This document shows, one piece after another, positions 1-6,289 of a stretch of DNA of 9,280 bases (its first letter is position 1; each line of letters begins with the position of its first letter). The stretch lies in NCBI GenBank assembly GCA_020847015.1, contig JADLCW010000146.1, positions 1 through 9,280 on the forward strand. Reading direction: 5' to 3'. The translations under genes were made by a program, and so were the position numbers. Under the pieces are notes generated by a model. It was not told where the DNA came from. It ran no database searches and was given only the letters and a program-made list of their open reading frames with translations. Source of the DNA: Thermomicrobiales bacterium. Its GTDB lineage: Bacteria; Chloroflexota; Chloroflexia; Thermomicrobiales; UBA6265.

Positions 1-332
1 GAAAGCACCATCCCCGGCGTGCAATACCCGCACTGTAGACCGTGCTCTTCCCAGAACGCCTGCTGCACCGGATGCAGCATCCCGGCCGGAGCCACCCCCT
101 CGATGGTGGTCACGGCGCGGCCGTCGACCTGCGCTGCCAGCACCATGCAACTCTTCACTGCTTCACCGTCCAGCAGCACCGTACAGGCCCCGCACTGGCC
201 GGTTTCGCACCCGATATGGACGCCAGTTATCCTGGCGGCGTCGCGCAGGAAATGGACGAGCAACGTGCGCGGCTCGACCTCGGCCTGCCGCATGGTCCCG
301 TTGATCTCGATCGAAACCGGAATAGTCGTCAC
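1..332 (-). CDS. coxS: [2Fe-2S] small subunit of a CO dehydrogenase/xanthine dehydrogenase-family enzyme, 3' end outside window
   Basis: This is the electron-transfer subunit of a molybdenum hydroxylase. It carries two [2Fe-2S] clusters that pass electrons from the Mo-pterin subunit to the FAD subunit in the cytoplasm. About 110 residues are visible. The N-terminal plant-ferredoxin-like cluster has Cys42, Cys47, Cys50 and Cys62 (GCETGQCGACT, then SC). The second, helical cluster domain begins with Cys101 and Cys104 (QCGYCTPGM); its CxC half and roughly 45-50 residues lie beyond the left edge. I chose the GTG start at 332 because GGAGG sits 6 nt upstream and the protein begins with the family-typical MTTIPVSIEING. 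The gene follows the coxG-like gene by 24 bp on the same strand, so they are probably one operon. The family is certain; the substrate (CO, purine or another N-heterocycle) is not, because the catalytic large subunit is not in the window. Confidence 0.93.
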   Translation of the reverse strand, partial: MTTIPVSIEINGTMRQAEVEPRTLLVHFLRDAARITGVHIGCETGQCGACTVLLDGEAVKSCMVLAAQVDGRAVTTIEGVAPAGMLHPVQQAFWEEHGLQCGYCTPGMVL

Positions 333-338
333 GTCGGT

Positions 339-343
339 CCTCC
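339..343 (-). promoter_or_regulatory. Ribosome binding site fixing the GTG start of the coxS-like gene
   Basis: GGAGG on the minus strand, 6 nt before the GTG at 332. No ATG with a comparable site exists nearby: the first in-frame ATG is codon 14, inside the ferredoxin fold. This site decides the start. Confidence 0.7.
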
Positions 344-356
344 GCAGCAGATCGAT

Positions 357-800
357 CTAGGCGCTCTGGGTGGCCTTGCTTTCCAGGCACCCGAAGAACT
401 GCCCGACGATGGTGCGCGCGGCCGGCTGGATTACCCGGCCGCCGATACGCGCCAACGTGCCGCGGACATTGGCCTTGCCGCTCCAGTTGATCAGCGTCTG
501 GTCGCCGTTCTCACTCAGCTCGACACGTCCTTCGCCGGAGATGTTGCCGGCCGGCCCCTTGCCTTCGATGAGCATGACGAAGCTGGATGGTTCATTCTTG
601 TCGCTGATCTTGACTCGACCGTGGTAGACGCCCCGGATCGCGCCGATGCCAATTTTCATCGTCGCTGCGTATTCATCCGGCCCGATCTCCTCGAGCTTCT
701 CGCAACCAGGCAAGCACTGGCGCAGCGTCTCCGGGTCGAGCATGAAGCGATACACATCCTCGCGCGACGCCCGAAACGCATGATCCCCGGAAAGCTCCAT
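357..800 (-). CDS. coxG: CoxG-like SRPBCC-domain protein (CO dehydrogenase subunit G family)
   Basis: A 147-residue protein of the CoxG family. CoxG proteins accompany Mo-containing CO dehydrogenases and relatives; the SRPBCC fold holds a hydrophobic ligand, and work on mycobacterial CoxG points to quinone binding and electron hand-off from the dehydrogenase. Family signals are CLPGCEKLEEIGPDEY (residues 29-44), the GxIRGxYHGRVKI strand pair (about 53-65), GKGPAGNISGEGRVEL (80-95), ANVRGTLARIGGRVIQ (110-125) and the terminal GQFFGCLESK helix (133-142). The ATG at 800 is supported by GGGAG 8 nt upstream and by alignment to the family N terminus; the longer open frame upstream is not protein-like. 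The protein ends right after the SRPBCC domain, so it lacks the C-terminal membrane anchor of the longer CoxG of Oligotropha. It is first in the minus-strand unit, before coxS. Confidence 0.88.
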   Translation of the reverse strand: MELSGDHAFRASREDVYRFMLDPETLRQCLPGCEKLEEIGPDEYAATMKIGIGAIRGVYHGRVKISDKNEPSSFVMLIEGKGPAGNISGEGRVELSENGDQTLINWSGKANVRGTLARIGGRVIQPAARTIVGQFFGCLESKATQSA

Positions 801-820
801 CAGTCGTTCTCCCACCCTCC

Positions 821-834
821 GTCGCCACGGCGAC
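821..834. repeat. Perfect inverted repeat upstream of coxG
   Basis: GTCGCC-AC-GGCGAC, 6-bp arms with a 2-bp spacer, 21 bp before the coxG start. A weaker repeat, GCCGG-N5-CCGGC, follows at 841-855. Either could be an operator half-site pair or an element in the coxG leader. No regulator can be named from the sequence. Confidence 0.3.
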
Positions 835-920
835 GCAAACGCCGGAATGGCCGGCAGTGTAGCATGCGTTCCCCGCCTGCCCTGCTGCCACGGCGAACCC
901 CGATGCGCTCGTTTTTGGCA

Positions 921-937
921 CAATGACGGGGTCATTG
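921..937. promoter_or_regulatory. 17-bp palindrome in the divergent coxG / aminotransferase intergenic region, candidate operator
   Basis: CAATGAC-GGG-GTCATTG, perfect 7-bp arms with a 3-bp spacer, 45 bp upstream of the aminotransferase ATG and 120 bp upstream of the coxG ATG. The position between divergent genes and the dyad symmetry suit a dimeric regulator. It does not match the CRP/FNR (5-bp arms, 4-6-bp spacer) or CooA consensus well. I could not place a convincing -35/-10 pair beside it. Confidence 0.4.
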
Positions 938-981
938 GCTCCTGGGCCGCCGGGGTCCCGGACTTCACACAAGGAGCACTC

Positions 982-2367
982 ATGTCCACCACTGCCCCCA
1001 CGCTCGTCGATCGCGCTCGCATCCGGGAGCTGACGGAGCGCGAGCAACGTCGCTTCGATGCCAGTACGCCGAAGTCCAGTCAGATGTACGAACGCGCGCG
1101 CCGCTCGATGGTCGGAGGCGTTCCGTCGTCCTATCAATCGCGCGACCCGTGGCCCATCTTCATTGAGGAGGGGCGCGGTTCGCGGGTGTGGGATGTCGAC
1201 GGCAACGAATATATCGACTACCACAACGGGTTTGGCTCGATGGTGCAGGGTCACGCTCACCCTGCCATTGTCGAGGCGGTGCAGCGGCAGGTCGCGCGCG
1301 GCACCCATTTTGCGGCTCCCAACGAGGACGCTATCGCCGTCAGTGAGGAGCTGGCGCGGCGGTTCCGACTGCCGATGTGGCGGTACGTCAACTCCGGCAG
1401 CGAAGCGACGATGGATGCGATCCGCATCGCGCGCGCCGTCACCGGTCGCGACACTATCGTCAAGATCTTTGGTTCTTACCACGGCCACCACGACTACGTA
1501 ATGGTTTCCATCGGGGTGCCGTTCGCCAACATCGGCGACCCGGACGACTACGCCTCGCTCCCCTATGGCGCGGGCATCCCCAAGGTCGTCTCCGACATGA
1601 CCATCGCCGTGCCGTTCAATGACGCGGCGGCGATGGAGCGACGCATCCAACGGTTGTTCGACGAGGGGCGGCCGCCGGCGTGCGTCATCATGGAAGCGGC
1701 CATGATGAATCTCGGTGTCGTTCCACCGGAACCGGGCTACCTCGAAGCCGTGCGTGAGCTGACCCGTCGCTTTGGCGTGGTGCTCATTTTCGACGAGGTG
1801 AAAACCGGTCTCACGGTCGCTGCCGGCGGCGCTACCGAGCGGTTCGGCGTCACCCCGGATATGGTCACCCTGGCCAAGGCGGTCGGTGGGGGTTTGCCAG
1901 CCGGAGCCATCGGCGCCACGCAGGAGATCATGGAGGTCGTCGCCAGCGACAAGGTGAAGCAGGTCGGCACCTACAACGGCAATCCGCTGACCATGGCGGC
2001 CGCTCGCGCCAGTCTGGAGCAGGTGCTCACTTCGGCCGCCTACGACCATCTCAATGCGCTCGACAATCGGCTGATGGAGGGTTGCACTCGCGTACTGCGC
2101 GAGTACCACCTGCCCGGCTACACCGTCGGCATCGGTTCCAAGGGGGCCGTCACCTTCTCCCCGGCGAAGATCACCGATTATGCGTCGTTCATGGCCAATC
2201 AGGATGCCGAGCTGACTGAGTTGGCTTGGGTCTGGAACATGAATCGGGGCATTTTCATGACGCCCGGGCGCGAGGAGGAATGGACGCTCTCGGTCGCCCA
2301 CTCCCTGGAAGACGCTGACCGCTACGTCGCCGCCTTCGAAGAGATGGCGCAGGCGCTGACTGCCTGA
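982..2367 (+). CDS. HemL-like class III aminotransferase / aminomutase (PLP-dependent)
   Basis: A 461-residue fold-type-I PLP enzyme closest in pattern to glutamate-1-semialdehyde 2,1-aminomutase. Visible motifs are GSRVWDVDGNEYIDYHNGFG (66-85, entry of the core), GHAHPAIVEAV (90-100), VNSGSEATMDAIRIAR (136-151, phosphate cup), SYHGHHDY (165-172), IFDEVKTG (269-276, Asp271 for the pyridine nitrogen) and LAKAVGGGLPAGAIGA (297-312, Schiff-base Lys299). The ATG at 982 has AAGGAG 5 nt upstream; the longer frame back to 847 overlaps the intergenic repeats. Compared with true HemL, the N-terminal PGGVNSPVRAF block is replaced by VGGVPSSYQSRDPW, and DEVMTGFR by DEVKTGLT. A role other than tetrapyrrole synthesis, such as an amino-group transfer in catabolism, is therefore plausible. 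It lies 66 bp upstream of the cyclase-family gene and divergent from coxG. Confidence 0.9.
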   Translation: MSTTAPTLVDRARIRELTEREQRRFDASTPKSSQMYERARRSMVGGVPSSYQSRDPWPIFIEEGRGSRVWDVDGNEYIDYHNGFGSMVQGHAHPAIVEAVQRQVARGTHFAAPNEDAIAVSEELARRFRLPMWRYVNSGSEATMDAIRIARAVTGRDTIVKIFGSYHGHHDYVMVSIGVPFANIGDPDDYASLPYGAGIPKVVSDMTIAVPFNDAAAMERRIQRLFDEGRPPACVIMEAAMMNLGVVPPEPGYLEAVRELTRRFGVVLIFDEVKTGLTVAAGGATERFGVTPDMVTLAKAVGGGLPAGAIGATQEIMEVVASDKVKQVGTYNGNPLTMAAARASLEQVLTSAAYDHLNALDNRLMEGCTRVLREYHLPGYTVGIGSKGAVTFSPAKITDYASFMANQDAELTELAWVWNMNRGIFMTPGREEEWTLSVAHSLEDADRYVAAFEEMAQALTA

Positions 2368-2383
2368 CCAGTGGGTGCATGCA

Positions 2384-2412
2384 TCCGGGGCGCGGCGAAA
2401 TCGCGCCCCGGA
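2384..2412 (+). terminator. Perfect 11-bp GC-rich hairpin between the aminotransferase and cyclase genes
   Basis: Arms TCCGGGGCGCG (2384-2394) and CGCGCCCCGGA (2402-2412) are exact complements around the 7-nt loop GCGAAAT. It starts 17 bp after the aminotransferase stop and ends 21 bp before the cyclase ATG. There is no T-tract after it, so classic Rho-independent termination is doubtful. It may be an mRNA 3' stabiliser, a partial terminator or a processing site. The sequence TGCATGCA precedes it. Confidence 0.55.
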
Positions 2413-2433
2413 CGTCGCCTGGGGAGTCTCGAG

Positions 2434-3066
2434 ATGCCGCTGCTCGATCTTTCCCACCCCCTGACGATGAAGACGCCGGTCTATCCCGGCGACCCCGCGG
2501 TACGGCTGACTCCCTGGGAGACGGCCCTGCCATGGCGCGTGACCGAACTCGTGCTCGGTTCCCACAGCGGCACTCATATGGATGCCCCGCGCCACTGCTT
2601 ACCGGATGGAGCCACCATCGACGCCTACGGGCCGGATCGCTGGGTCGGGAGCGGCGTCGTGCTGCCCGTCCCCAACCCGGAGTCGGACGAGGCCGTCGGT
2701 CCTGGCATTCTTGCCGGGTTGCCGGCCGAGTTGCCAGTCGGCTGGTTTGCGATCATCGCCACCGGCTGGGATCGCTTCTGGGGCGCCAGTGAGTACTTTT
2801 ACCATCCCTTTTTGGCCCCTGACCTAGCCGAGAGCCTGCGTGGCGCTGGCTGCGGTCTCGTCGCCGTCGATGTCCCGAGCGTCGACTCCTCGGTGAGCGG
2901 CGGCGATGCGGTCCACCGCATTCTGGCCGACGCCGACATCCTCATCGTCGAGAATCTGCGCGGTCTGGAGCGTCTGCCGGTCGGGGCCGCGCTCGAATTC
3001 TGCTTTGCGCCCCTCCCTCTCGCTGGAACCGACGGCGCCCCGGTGCGCGCCTTCGCCCGCTTCTGA
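2434..3066 (+). CDS. Cyclase-family metal-dependent hydrolase (kynurenine formamidase / isatin hydrolase-like)
   Basis: A 210-residue member of the 'putative cyclase' family (PF04199), which contains kynurenine formamidase, isatin hydrolase and related amide or lactone hydrolases. The N terminus LLDLSHPL...TPVYPGDP (3-21) is typical. The metal and catalytic signature HSGTHMDAPRH spans residues 44-54, with His44, His48 and Asp50 as expected metal ligands and His54 as catalytic base. The later block VDVPSVDSS (149-157) and the family-typical ILIVENLRGLERLP (169-182) are present, so it looks complete and active. The ATG at 2434 has GGGGAG 7 nt upstream. It follows the HemL-like gene on the same strand after 66 bp. 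The substrate cannot be read from sequence; nearby kynurenine-pathway genes (kynureninase, tryptophan dioxygenase) are not seen, so I avoid the name kynB. Confidence 0.88.
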   Translation: MPLLDLSHPLTMKTPVYPGDPAVRLTPWETALPWRVTELVLGSHSGTHMDAPRHCLPDGATIDAYGPDRWVGSGVVLPVPNPESDEAVGPGILAGLPAELPVGWFAIIATGWDRFWGASEYFYHPFLAPDLAESLRGAGCGLVAVDVPSVDSSVSGGDAVHRILADADILIVENLRGLERLPVGAALEFCFAPLPLAGTDGAPVRAFARF

Positions 3067-3344
3067 GCCGCGCTCCAGCGCCGCTTCGGGGGGAGGAACG
3101 CAGCAATCGGGACTATCGGGCCGCGCTGCGCTATTGAGCCGGCTGGTTGGGTTGCGTACCCTCCAAGCACGTTCTCCGGAACCTGAGAGGGACGGGATCC
3201 GCCGGTGCAGCTCCGCGCCCGGTTGTGAGAATGCCAACCCCGCTCATACCTGGTCCGTTCGGCCAACCGCCGCGGACGCTCTGGCTCGGCGCGACCGCTT
3301 GTCCCTCTCGCGCGATGGAACGAGAAGTGGGAGAAGGATCGCTG
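3067..3344. other. 278-bp intergenic/leader region without a recognised gene
   Basis: No convincing ORF: frames crossing it are Arg/Pro-rich shadows. It should hold the 3' end of the cyclase transcript and the promoter of the CAP-domain gene. I compared it by eye with SAM, TPP, glycine, cobalamin and ydaO riboswitch cores and found no consistent match, and I saw no clear sigma-70 hexamer pair. The start of the next gene is preceded by AAGGA at 3334-3338, 6 nt before its ATG. Confidence 0.4.
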
Positions 3345-4532
3345 ATGACCCGCATCTACTCGCTGCGCTGCGCGCGGCGTTTCGGTCTGGCGTTAGCTCT
3401 GACCGCAACGATCGGCGGCGCGCACCATCTCCCGGGAGCGTCCGCGGCGCCGAACGCGTCGTCAGTTTGCGCCGACGCCGAAGAAGCGCGGTTCCTCGAT
3501 TTACTCAATGCCTACCGCGCCCAGAACGGTCTCGGGCCGCTGGCGTTGTCCCAGACGTTGAGCGCGGCGTCGGAATTCCACAGCACCGACATGGCGGCCG
3601 AGGGGTACTTCGACCACACCATGCCCGACGGCACCACGGTCGAGCAGAATTTGCTCAATTTCGGCTACGAGGATGCCACCTACGGCGAGAACATCGTCGC
3701 GGGGACCGAAACGGCCGACTCGGCACTGCAGACCTGGCAGGGGAGCGCCGCCCACAATGCCAATATGCTGCGCCCAGCGTTTACTGCAATCGGCATCGGA
3801 CGCGCCTATGACCCCGCTTCACCTTACGGCTGGTACTGGACGACCATCTTTGGGGGTGACGAAGATGTCGTCGGGCGAGTTTGCGGCGTGGACGGAACTG
3901 GGCAACTCGCCGTCACGAATGACGATGTCAATCTGCGCTACGGTCCCGGCCTGGATCAGCCAATCGACCGGCCAATCCCGGCCGGGATCCAGCTGACTGT
4001 CACCGGCGAGGCCGAAAATGGCTATCTGCCGGTCCTCTTCCAAGGTGAGGATGTCTGGGCTGCCCAGCAATACATCGACATCCTTGGCAGCCAACTTCCC
4101 GCCGTTGATGCCGCTGATTTGATCGCCAGCGTAACCGTCAACCTGCGCGAGGCGCCGGACCGCCAATCTACGGTGTTGGCGATCGTACCGGCCGGAGCCG
4201 ATGTCGAGCCAACCGGCCAAGCGGTCAACGGGTATGTGCAGGCGATTTTTCAGGATTCCACCGGCTGGATTGATGATGACTATCTGAGCGGCGAGACCGA
4301 TCCCGGTTCGTCCGATCACGCTCAGAGCGTTGCGCCCAAGACTGCTGGCGGCGTGACCGCAACCGCTATCGAGGCGCTCAATCTGCGCGATGCGCCCTCG
4401 CGAGAGGGCGGGATTCTCACCGTCATGCCGGCTGGCGCGACGATGACCCTGACGGGTGATGGCGAAGGCGGCTACTTTAGCGTTCGCTATGGCGATCTGA
4501 CGGGTTGGGCTGACGCTGCCTACCTGCACTAA
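3345..4532 (+). CDS. Secreted CAP-domain (SCP/PR1-like) protein with three bacterial SH3 domains
   Basis: A 395-residue exported protein. The N terminus has Arg pairs (8-12), a hydrophobic stretch (13-24) and a probable cleavage near GASAA (31-35). A CAP domain follows (about 47-172): FLDLLNAYRAQNG, FHSTDM with His79, YFDHT (88-92), GEN with Glu115, SAAHNANML with His137 and IGIGRAY. His79, Glu115 and His137 fit the CAP cavity residues. Three SH3-like repeats follow, about 188-245, 259-315 and 338-394. Each has the (V/L)NLRxxP entry, a PAG turn and a G-x-W exit; the first has VW. The only Cys of the mature chain are Cys42 and Cys180, which flank the CAP domain and could form a disulfide. The ATG at 3345 is chosen for its Shine-Dalgarno and the signal peptide. 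In bacteria this architecture usually belongs to cell-envelope or extracellular proteins; the activity is unknown. Confidence 0.9.
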   Translation: MTRIYSLRCARRFGLALALTATIGGAHHLPGASAAPNASSVCADAEEARFLDLLNAYRAQNGLGPLALSQTLSAASEFHSTDMAAEGYFDHTMPDGTTVEQNLLNFGYEDATYGENIVAGTETADSALQTWQGSAAHNANMLRPAFTAIGIGRAYDPASPYGWYWTTIFGGDEDVVGRVCGVDGTGQLAVTNDDVNLRYGPGLDQPIDRPIPAGIQLTVTGEAENGYLPVLFQGEDVWAAQQYIDILGSQLPAVDAADLIASVTVNLREAPDRQSTVLAIVPAGADVEPTGQAVNGYVQAIFQDSTGWIDDDYLSGETDPGSSDHAQSVAPKTAGGVTATAIEALNLRDAPSREGGILTVMPAGATMTLTGDGEGGYFSVRYGDLTGWADAAYLH

Positions 4533-4594
4533 CCGTCCGCGCCCCTTGTGGAGCGGCAGTCCTTTCGACCAGCTTTTGTCGCGAGGCCGACCCA

Positions 4595-4624
4595 AGACCG
4601 AGCCGCCAAACAATGGCTCGGTCT
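4595..4624 (+). terminator. 10-bp perfect hairpin after the CAP/SH3 gene, likely terminator
   Basis: AGACCGAGCC (4595-4604) pairs exactly with GGCTCGGTCT (4615-4624) around a 10-nt loop, 62 bp after the stop codon. The bases after it (CGCGGGTTTC) hold only a short T run, so termination strength is uncertain. No competing gene is nearby. Confidence 0.6.
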
Positions 4625-4772
4625 CGCGGGTTTCAAGATCGGAAGTAGAGGCGGTGGTCAGCGCCGTTGGTTCCAGAGGAGGTTCCCGATCGCGGATAGA
4701 GGGGATATGTCGTATACCATGCGGCCGCAGATCCACATGCTTCCTATTCCGCCGCCATGATTCCGCTCAACT

Positions 4773-4818
4773 GCACCCCATAAACTGAAAGCCCGGCTTT
4801 CGGTCGACATTGGGGCGC
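4773..4818. repeat. Nested inverted repeat (hairpin candidate)
   Basis: Inner arms GAAAGCC (4787-4793) and GGCTTTC (4795-4801) are exact complements around a single base. An outer pair, CCCCA (4776-4780) and TGGGG (4811-4815), extends with GC on each side. It lies about 245 bp after the CAP gene, so it could be a bidirectional terminator, or a remnant end of a mobile element. No transposase is attached. Confidence 0.35.
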
Positions 4819-5340
4819 ACCGAGACACCCATGTGCTCTTGCATCTTTAATTTCGCTCCCTGGAACCTGAACGACCTTGTTCGTGCTACCTAGAGGCGCC
4901 GCAGCGAATATTTCCTGCGTTCATACGAGCAGCACCGCAAAAGACCTTGATCCCGCCCTCAGCAAGCAGCGCAGCGCGGTCGAGGTCATGGCGGTAGCTT
5001 CGACCGTTCCCTTAGCACATCGATCCGCCGAACGGACGCGCCGACAGTTCGACTGGTCGACCACGAGCGGGGCGCGCTACCAAGGCGCTCTGACCGGCCC
5101 GCGACCGGCAAGTTGTGGTGGGTATCCCGGCAACGCGAAATATCGACGACCGAGACACAGCCGATCTCGGAACTCAAGTCGGCATGCGCCAGACTGCGGC
5201 AGGAGTCGATCCCCTCGGGGTTGCCGCAGACGATGATGTCGGACAGCGTCATATCGCGCCGGCCGCCGCAACTTGCTTGTCCCAGGCAACCGACTCGCCG
5301 CTGAAGGCGTCACTTGCGATCAGATCATTATCGGCCGCCC

Positions 5341-5371
5341 AGCGCCCGCCTGATCAGGAGCGTTGGGCGCT
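5341..5371. repeat. Inverted repeat enclosing a 10-bp palindrome
   Basis: AGCGCCC (5341-5347) and GGGCGCT (5365-5371) are complements, and between them lies the palindrome CCTGATCAGG (5349-5358). On the minus strand it is about 185 bp past the HAD gene stop. Function unknown; a distal terminator is possible. Confidence 0.3.
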
Positions 5372-5502
5372 CGGATCACTCCAGTAGCGAAGACCGCGCT
5401 CGTCGGCCAGCACCCGAAATGGACTCACATCGGCCGATGCCATCCATAATCTCTTGTTCGATCCGCCGTATGGAGTTTGCCAGCCGCATCGGAGGCGTGG
5501 AG

Positions 5503-5521
5503 GCGGATCGACCGGATCCGC
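5503..5521 (-). terminator. Possible terminator hairpin downstream of the HAD gene
   Basis: GCGGATC (5503-5509) and GATCCGC (5515-5521) form a 7-bp stem with a 5-nt loop, 33 bp after the HAD stop on the minus strand. No T-tract follows, so this is a weak call. Confidence 0.3.
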
Positions 5522-5554
5522 GCCGCGAGCTGACCGTGCGCTCCCCTGGAATTT

Positions 5555-6289
5555 CTAGTCGGGAGGATCGGTCGAAGCCGGTGATGCGAGCGCCCGTTCC
5601 GCCAACCATGGGATGACCGCGTGAAGATCATCCAGCACCGCATCAATTGCAACTGGCACGGCCAACCCCCGTGTTTTCGCGTTGGGCACCCAGATGCGCC
5701 GCATGCCGGCCGCCGCCGCTGCCGCAAGTCCGGCCGGCGCGTCCTCCAGCACCAGACACGCCGCCGGACCCACTCCGAGGCGGTGGGCAGCAAGCAGAAA
5801 CATGTCTGGTTCCGGCTTGCCGCGCTCCACCTCGTCACCGTACGTGTAGGCGTCGAAGCGCCCGTCGAGATCGCTCTCATTCAGCGACAGGTCGGCGTGG
5901 GCGCGCTTGCTGGAGGTCGCCCATCCTTGGCGCAGCCCGCGGGCACGTCCCCATGAGGTCATTTCGAGCGCGCCCGGCATCGGGCGCACCTTGCCGCGCA
6001 GTGCATCCAGTCGCATCAGGTCGTACTCGTCAGTGAGCACAGCCAAATCGCCGGGAATTGCGTAGAGATCCGCGATAATTGCTATTGCCTCGGGGAGCCG
6101 CCGCCCAAGCGTCAGCTCCATCGAACCCGGCTGTTTCGTTTTTCCATGGCGCGCCAAAAATCGATCGAGCGCCGCCTCGGCCAGTGGCTCGCTATCCACC
6201 AGTAAGCCATCCATGTCGTAGACAATCGCCGCGATGGGAGGGAACGCCTCGTCTGACTCGCTCCGCAACGCGACGGACGGTTCGCTCAT
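5555..6289 (-). CDS. HAD-superfamily phosphatase, subfamily IA (beta-phosphoglucomutase/phosphatase-like)
   Basis: A 244-residue HAD hydrolase with all four catalytic motifs. Motif I is VYDMDGLLVDSEP (23-35), with nucleophile Asp25 and acid/base Asp27. Motif II is ATSS (124-127). Motif III is RGKPEPDMF with Lys158. Motif IV is VLEDAPAG with Glu182 and Asp183. A helical C1 cap lies between motifs I and II (about 36-110), which places it with small-molecule phosphatases and beta-phosphoglucomutase-like enzymes; the substrate is not readable. The ATG at 6289 overlaps the TGA of the upstream gene (ATGA), and GGAGAGGA lies 3 nt upstream, so translation is probably coupled to the phosphotriesterase-like protein. 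The N terminus carries about 17 extra residues before the first strand. Nothing looks broken. Confidence 0.92.
   Translation of the reverse strand: MSEPSVALRSESDEAFPPIAAIVYDMDGLLVDSEPLAEAALDRFLARHGKTKQPGSMELTLGRRLPEAIAIIADLYAIPGDLAVLTDEYDLMRLDALRGKVRPMPGALEMTSWGRARGLRQGWATSSKRAHADLSLNESDLDGRFDAYTYGDEVERGKPEPDMFLLAAHRLGVGPAACLVLEDAPAGLAAAAAAGMRRIWVPNAKTRGLAVPVAIDAVLDDLHAVIPWLAERALASPASTDPPD

Larger units (their letters stand above)
4625..5554. other. About 930 bp with no intact gene; possible decayed minus-strand gene
   Basis: No open frame here reads as a complete known protein. The stretch around 4730-4930 looks less GC-rich than its surroundings. On the minus strand several short pieces have codons typical of real genes here but sit in different frames or are cut by stops. 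One frame reads ADVSPFRVLADERGLRYW (about 5433-5380), stops at 5356-5354, resumes WAADNDLIASDAFSGESVAW and stops again at 5251-5249. A second frame opens with an ATG at 5252 (MTLSDIIVCGNPEGIDSC). Near 4990-4890 a third piece reads DLDRAALLAEGGIKVFCG. This suggests a degenerated gene or element, but I recognise no family and chance is not excluded. Inverted repeats in the region are listed separately. Confidence 0.35.

Noticed and set aside
42..926. A 294-codon plus-strand frame over coxS and coxG
   Set aside because: Antisense shadow of two well-supported minus-strand genes; no recognisable domain.
673..2595. A 640-codon open frame on the minus strand covering the whole aminotransferase gene
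   Set aside because: It is antisense to a clear PLP enzyme. The translation is rich in His, Arg and Gly, has no family motif, and is explained by high GC at third codon positions.
3160..3240. Possible riboswitch (SAM- or glycine-like words such as GAGAGGGAC and GGTGCAGCTCC) before the CAP gene
   Set aside because: The words are in the wrong order and the paired elements of those aptamers cannot be drawn.
3819..4736. A 305-codon minus-strand frame opposite the CAP/SH3 gene
   Set aside because: Shadow of the SH3 repeats; Arg/Gly-rich with no motif, while the plus strand has signal peptide, CAP and SH3 domains.
4877..5236. A 119-codon plus-strand frame in the gene-poor island
   Set aside because: No Shine-Dalgarno, poor codon choice and Arg/Ser-rich composition; not supported as a gene.
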